Below, one piece after another: positions 19,183 through 20,859 of a DNA stretch of 20,859 bases (within the stretch, counting starts at the first letter, position 1; the number at the start of each line of letters is the position of its first letter). A program made the position numbers and the translations under genes. The stretch is from Bryobacterales bacterium (GTDB lineage Bacteria; Acidobacteriota; Terriglobia; Bryobacterales; Bryobacteraceae): the NCBI GenBank assembly GCA_016789785.1, contig JAEUQE010000166.1, positions 1-20,859 on the forward strand, read 5' to 3'. The notes beneath the pieces are model-generated. The model was not told the origin of the DNA. It made no database searches and saw only the letters and a list, made by a program, of their open reading frames with translations.

Positions 19183-20301
19183 ATGATCCTTGCTACGGCT
19201 GTGTTCCTCCTCAGTAGCCTGGTGGTGCTCTATGTGCTGTTTGGGTATCCGTTGCTGCTGCATCTTCTTTCCCGCCGCGGCGGCACGCCGGTAGACTCCC
19301 GTTTCGAACCAAGAACAGTTACTCTTCTCATGGCTGTTCACAACGGGGAGCGATGGCTGGAGCGCAAACTGGAATCGATTCTTGCCCTGGACTACCCTCG
19401 CCAGCTCCTCCAGATCCTCGTGATTTCGGATGGATCCACGGACCGCACCGAAGAGATCGTAAGGCGCTATGCCTCGCGGGGCGTGCAACTGCTCTCGGTT
19501 CCGGCGGGAGGAAAAGCGCAGGCCTTGAATTGCGGATTGGCCGAGGCCACCGGAGAGATCCTCTTTTTCACGGACGTCCGGCAGCCGCTCGATGCCGGCA
19601 GTTTGCGGCATCTGGTGGCCTGTTTTCACGACCCCGCCGTTGGAGTGGCAAGCGGAGAGCTGGTGATTCTGGATGCGGCAGGCAGGGAGGATTCCGGCGT
19701 CGGCTTCTACTGGCGCTATGAGAAGTGGATCCGCAAACGGATGAGCGCCATCGACTCGATTTTCGGAGCCACGGGATCCATCTATGCCATGCGGCGGGCG
19801 CTGGCGGCTCCCCTGCCGCCAGATTGCCTGCTCGATGACGTGCACCTCCCCATGAACGCTTTCTTTGAGGGATACCGGCTGATTGTGGAAGAGAAGGCGC
19901 GGGCTTACGACACGGCGATTTCGCTTGGGCAGGAATTCCGCCGCAAGGTGCGGACTCTGGCGGGAGTGTATCAACTGATCGGCGCCTATCCGCGGTTGCT
20001 GACACCCCGCAACCGGCTGCTACTCCACTTTCTGTCGCATAAGTTCGGCCGCCTGATGCTGCCATTCGGTCTGTTGGGGGTTGCGGGGAGTATGTTTGGC
20101 CTGCCCGAACCCTGGCGGACGTTCCTGATTGCAGCCCACGCCGGAATCTACGGGGTGGCGATTCTCGATCCCTGGTTGCCGCCGCTGATCCGTCGCGGCT
20201 CGTCACACGTCCGGGCGTTTCTGATCCTCATGCTTGCCACGTTGAGCGCGACCGCGATTCTGGTTGTTCCCGCGCGGCGGCTTTGGAAGACTGGTAGTTA
20301 G
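19183..20301 (+). CDS. Membrane family-2 glycosyltransferase
   Basis: 372 residues. N-terminal membrane segment (4-29), then a GT-A catalytic domain: VISDGSTDRT at 80-89 (nucleotide-binding Asp), FFTDVRQPLD at 128-137 (metal-binding D131), LLDDV at 216-220 (catalytic-base region), and QEFRRKVR at 250-257 standing where processive GT2 enzymes have QxxRW. The C-terminus has two to three hydrophobic segments (about 292-305, 312-330, 344-363). This matches the poly-beta-glucosamine/hyaluronan-synthase-like branch, which uses UDP-sugars and often exports the chain. With UDP-sugar activation genes upstream, it is a good candidate for exopolysaccharide or glycolipid synthesis. The start is fixed by the signal-anchor; other upstream starts are out of frame. 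Confidence 0.88.
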   Translation: MILATAVFLLSSLVVLYVLFGYPLLLHLLSRRGGTPVDSRFEPRTVTLLMAVHNGERWLERKLESILALDYPRQLLQILVISDGSTDRTEEIVRRYASRGVQLLSVPAGGKAQALNCGLAEATGEILFFTDVRQPLDAGSLRHLVACFHDPAVGVASGELVILDAAGREDSGVGFYWRYEKWIRKRMSAIDSIFGATGSIYAMRRALAAPLPPDCLLDDVHLPMNAFFEGYRLIVEEKARAYDTAISLGQEFRRKVRTLAGVYQLIGAYPRLLTPRNRLLLHFLSHKFGRLMLPFGLLGVAGSMFGLPEPWRTFLIAAHAGIYGVAILDPWLPPLIRRGSSHVRAFLILMLATLSATAILVVPARRLWKTGS

Positions 20302-20315
20302 TTTAGGATAGCCAT

Positions 20316-20343
20316 CAGCTCTCAGCTTTCGGCTTTCAGCTTC
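20316..20343. repeat. Imperfect heptanucleotide tandem repeat (four units)
   Basis: CAGCTCT, CAGCTTT, CGGCTTT, CAGCTTC back to back; consensus CAGCTTT. It starts 15 bases after the glycosyltransferase stop. Confidence 0.75.
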
Positions 20344-20473
20344 CGAATCAGCGCGGCGGGCGCCGAACTTGGCACGCGCCCACGCCTGCCGTGCCGGCTC
20401 TCAAGCCGACACCCCGGACTGCGAAGAGTTGCGTGGTGGCGTAGGCTTCAGTTTGCTCGCGGTAAGTCCACAA

Positions 20474-20495
20474 TCTCAAAAAAGGGCGCAGTCCA
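20474..20495 (+). repeat. 22-base direct repeat, copy 1
   Basis: Begins TCTCAAAAAAGGGC and ends GCAGTCCA; identical to copy 2 at 20615-20636, 141 bases away. Confidence 0.85.
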
Positions 20496-20614
20496 GACGG
20501 GTTGCTCTCCAGCAGAGCCCGCCTCCGCTTCCCCGGCTATCATCAACCTCACACGAGCAGCAATCCTGGGTCCAGGAATTCCCATTGAACGGCAAGTGTT
20601 GAAATCCGGTTCTG

Positions 20615-20636
20615 TCTCAAAAAAGGGCGCAGTCCA
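20615..20636 (+). repeat. 22-base direct repeat, copy 2
   Basis: Identical to copy 1 at 20474-20495 over all 22 bases; the flanks differ. It is enclosed by the inverted repeat GTGTTGAAA (20596-20604) and TTTCAACAC (20656-20664). Confidence 0.85.
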
Positions 20637-20710
20637 AACCCACCCATTCATCACTTTTCAACACAATTCATCACTTCGTGACATCCCTGCTGCTAGCTTT
20701 TGGCGCCGCG

Positions 20711-20775
20711 CACCTCGCCGTGGCGCTAGGCTTTAGCCTGCCGCACCGAGATTCGTCTCGGTGCAGGGCGAGGTG
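20711..20775. repeat. Nested hairpin element (outer stem with two inner hairpins)
   Basis: Outer stem CACCTCGCC (20711-20719) with GGCGAGGTG (20767-20775), 9 bp perfect. Inside are a small hairpin AGGC-TTTA-GCCT near 20728-20739 and a perfect 9-bp hairpin GCACCGAGA (20743-20751) with TCTCGGTGC (20756-20764) around a TTCG loop. Together they make a three-way-junction fold on either strand. Function unknown: dispersed repeat, terminator-like or structured RNA. Confidence 0.7.
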
Positions 20776-20859
20776 AACGAAAATGCGCGAGCCGGGCGGA
20801 AGAATGCCGGTGGTCGAGCGCTTATGATCCACCAGCGGCGATTCGCCGGCCCTGAGCAC

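Larger units (their letters stand above)
20302..20859. other. Gene-poor, repeat-rich tail of the window
   Basis: No convincing gene. Visible in order: a 7-base tandem repeat (20316-20343), two copies of a 22-base direct repeat (20474, 20615), a 9-bp inverted repeat around the second copy (20596-20664), an 11-base direct repeat (20646, 20666), and a nested multi-hairpin (20711-20775). A minus-strand frame enters from the right edge (to about 20671) and could be the tail of a neighbouring gene. It crosses the hairpin element and I do not recognise it. Confidence 0.6.

Noticed and set aside
20448..20654. 68-codon minus-strand frame with a repeated VWTAPFFE peptide
   Set aside because: The peptide repeat is simply the 22-base DNA repeat read in the same frame; nothing else suggests a gene.
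20671..20859. Minus-strand frame from the right edge as a named gene
   Set aside because: Only about 60 codons are visible, the end crosses the hairpin element, and no family is recognisable; noted only as a possible gene tail.

Overview
The window is a piece of a moderately to highly GC-rich Gram-negative chromosome. Lipoprotein signals, PEP-CTERM sorting tails, large TPR lipoproteins, a secreted astacin protease and a nucleotide-sugar/glycan cluster together suggest an Acidobacteriota genome of the Bryobacterales/Solibacteraceae type. That placement is inferred from gene content and style only; there is no rRNA or other marker gene to confirm it.

Layout. (1) 1-1676, minus: a secreted astacin-type zinc metallopeptidase whose C-terminus runs off the left edge. 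(2) 1677-2372: a gene-poor spacer. (3) 2373-8812: an extracellular/envelope block made of a PEP-CTERM protein translationally coupled to a TPR lipoprotein, a second paralogous TPR lipoprotein in tail-to-tail orientation, and a second PEP-CTERM protein that ends at a strong hairpin terminator. (4) 8857-9908: a toxin-antitoxin patch with an intact ParD-type antitoxin, a 22-codon remnant of its ParE toxin, and, divergently, an intact Phd-type antitoxin/ParE-RelE toxin pair. (5) 10059-14314: a GalU-like nucleotidyltransferase overlapping a 1130-residue fusion of a GHMP sugar kinase and a UDP-sugar pyrophosphorylase. (6) 14318-15079, minus: a hexapeptide-repeat acyltransferase. (7) 15243-19095: an FkbH-type HAD-IIIC protein, an acyl carrier protein, a MaoC-SDR fusion and a YdcF-family membrane protein in a tight run. 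(8) 19183-20301: a membrane family-2 glycosyltransferase, possibly with its own promoter. (9) 20302-20859: a gene-poor, repeat-rich tail.

How the genes may work together. The right half reads as a glycan-building locus: sugar phosphorylation and UDP activation (10059-14314), an acyl or glyceryl unit loaded on a dedicated carrier protein and reworked by dehydratase/ketoreductase domains (15243-18460), transfer by the acyltransferase (14318-15079), and polymer or glycoconjugate assembly by the glycosyltransferase (19183-20301). The left half reads as a surface-protein block whose PEP-CTERM proteins would need an exosortase that is not in this window. The most distinctive items are the kinase-pyrophosphorylase fusion, the FkbH/ACP/MaoC-SDR set beside sugar-activation genes, the mirrored TPR pair flanked by PEP-CTERM genes, and the decayed parDE next to a live Phd-ParE module.
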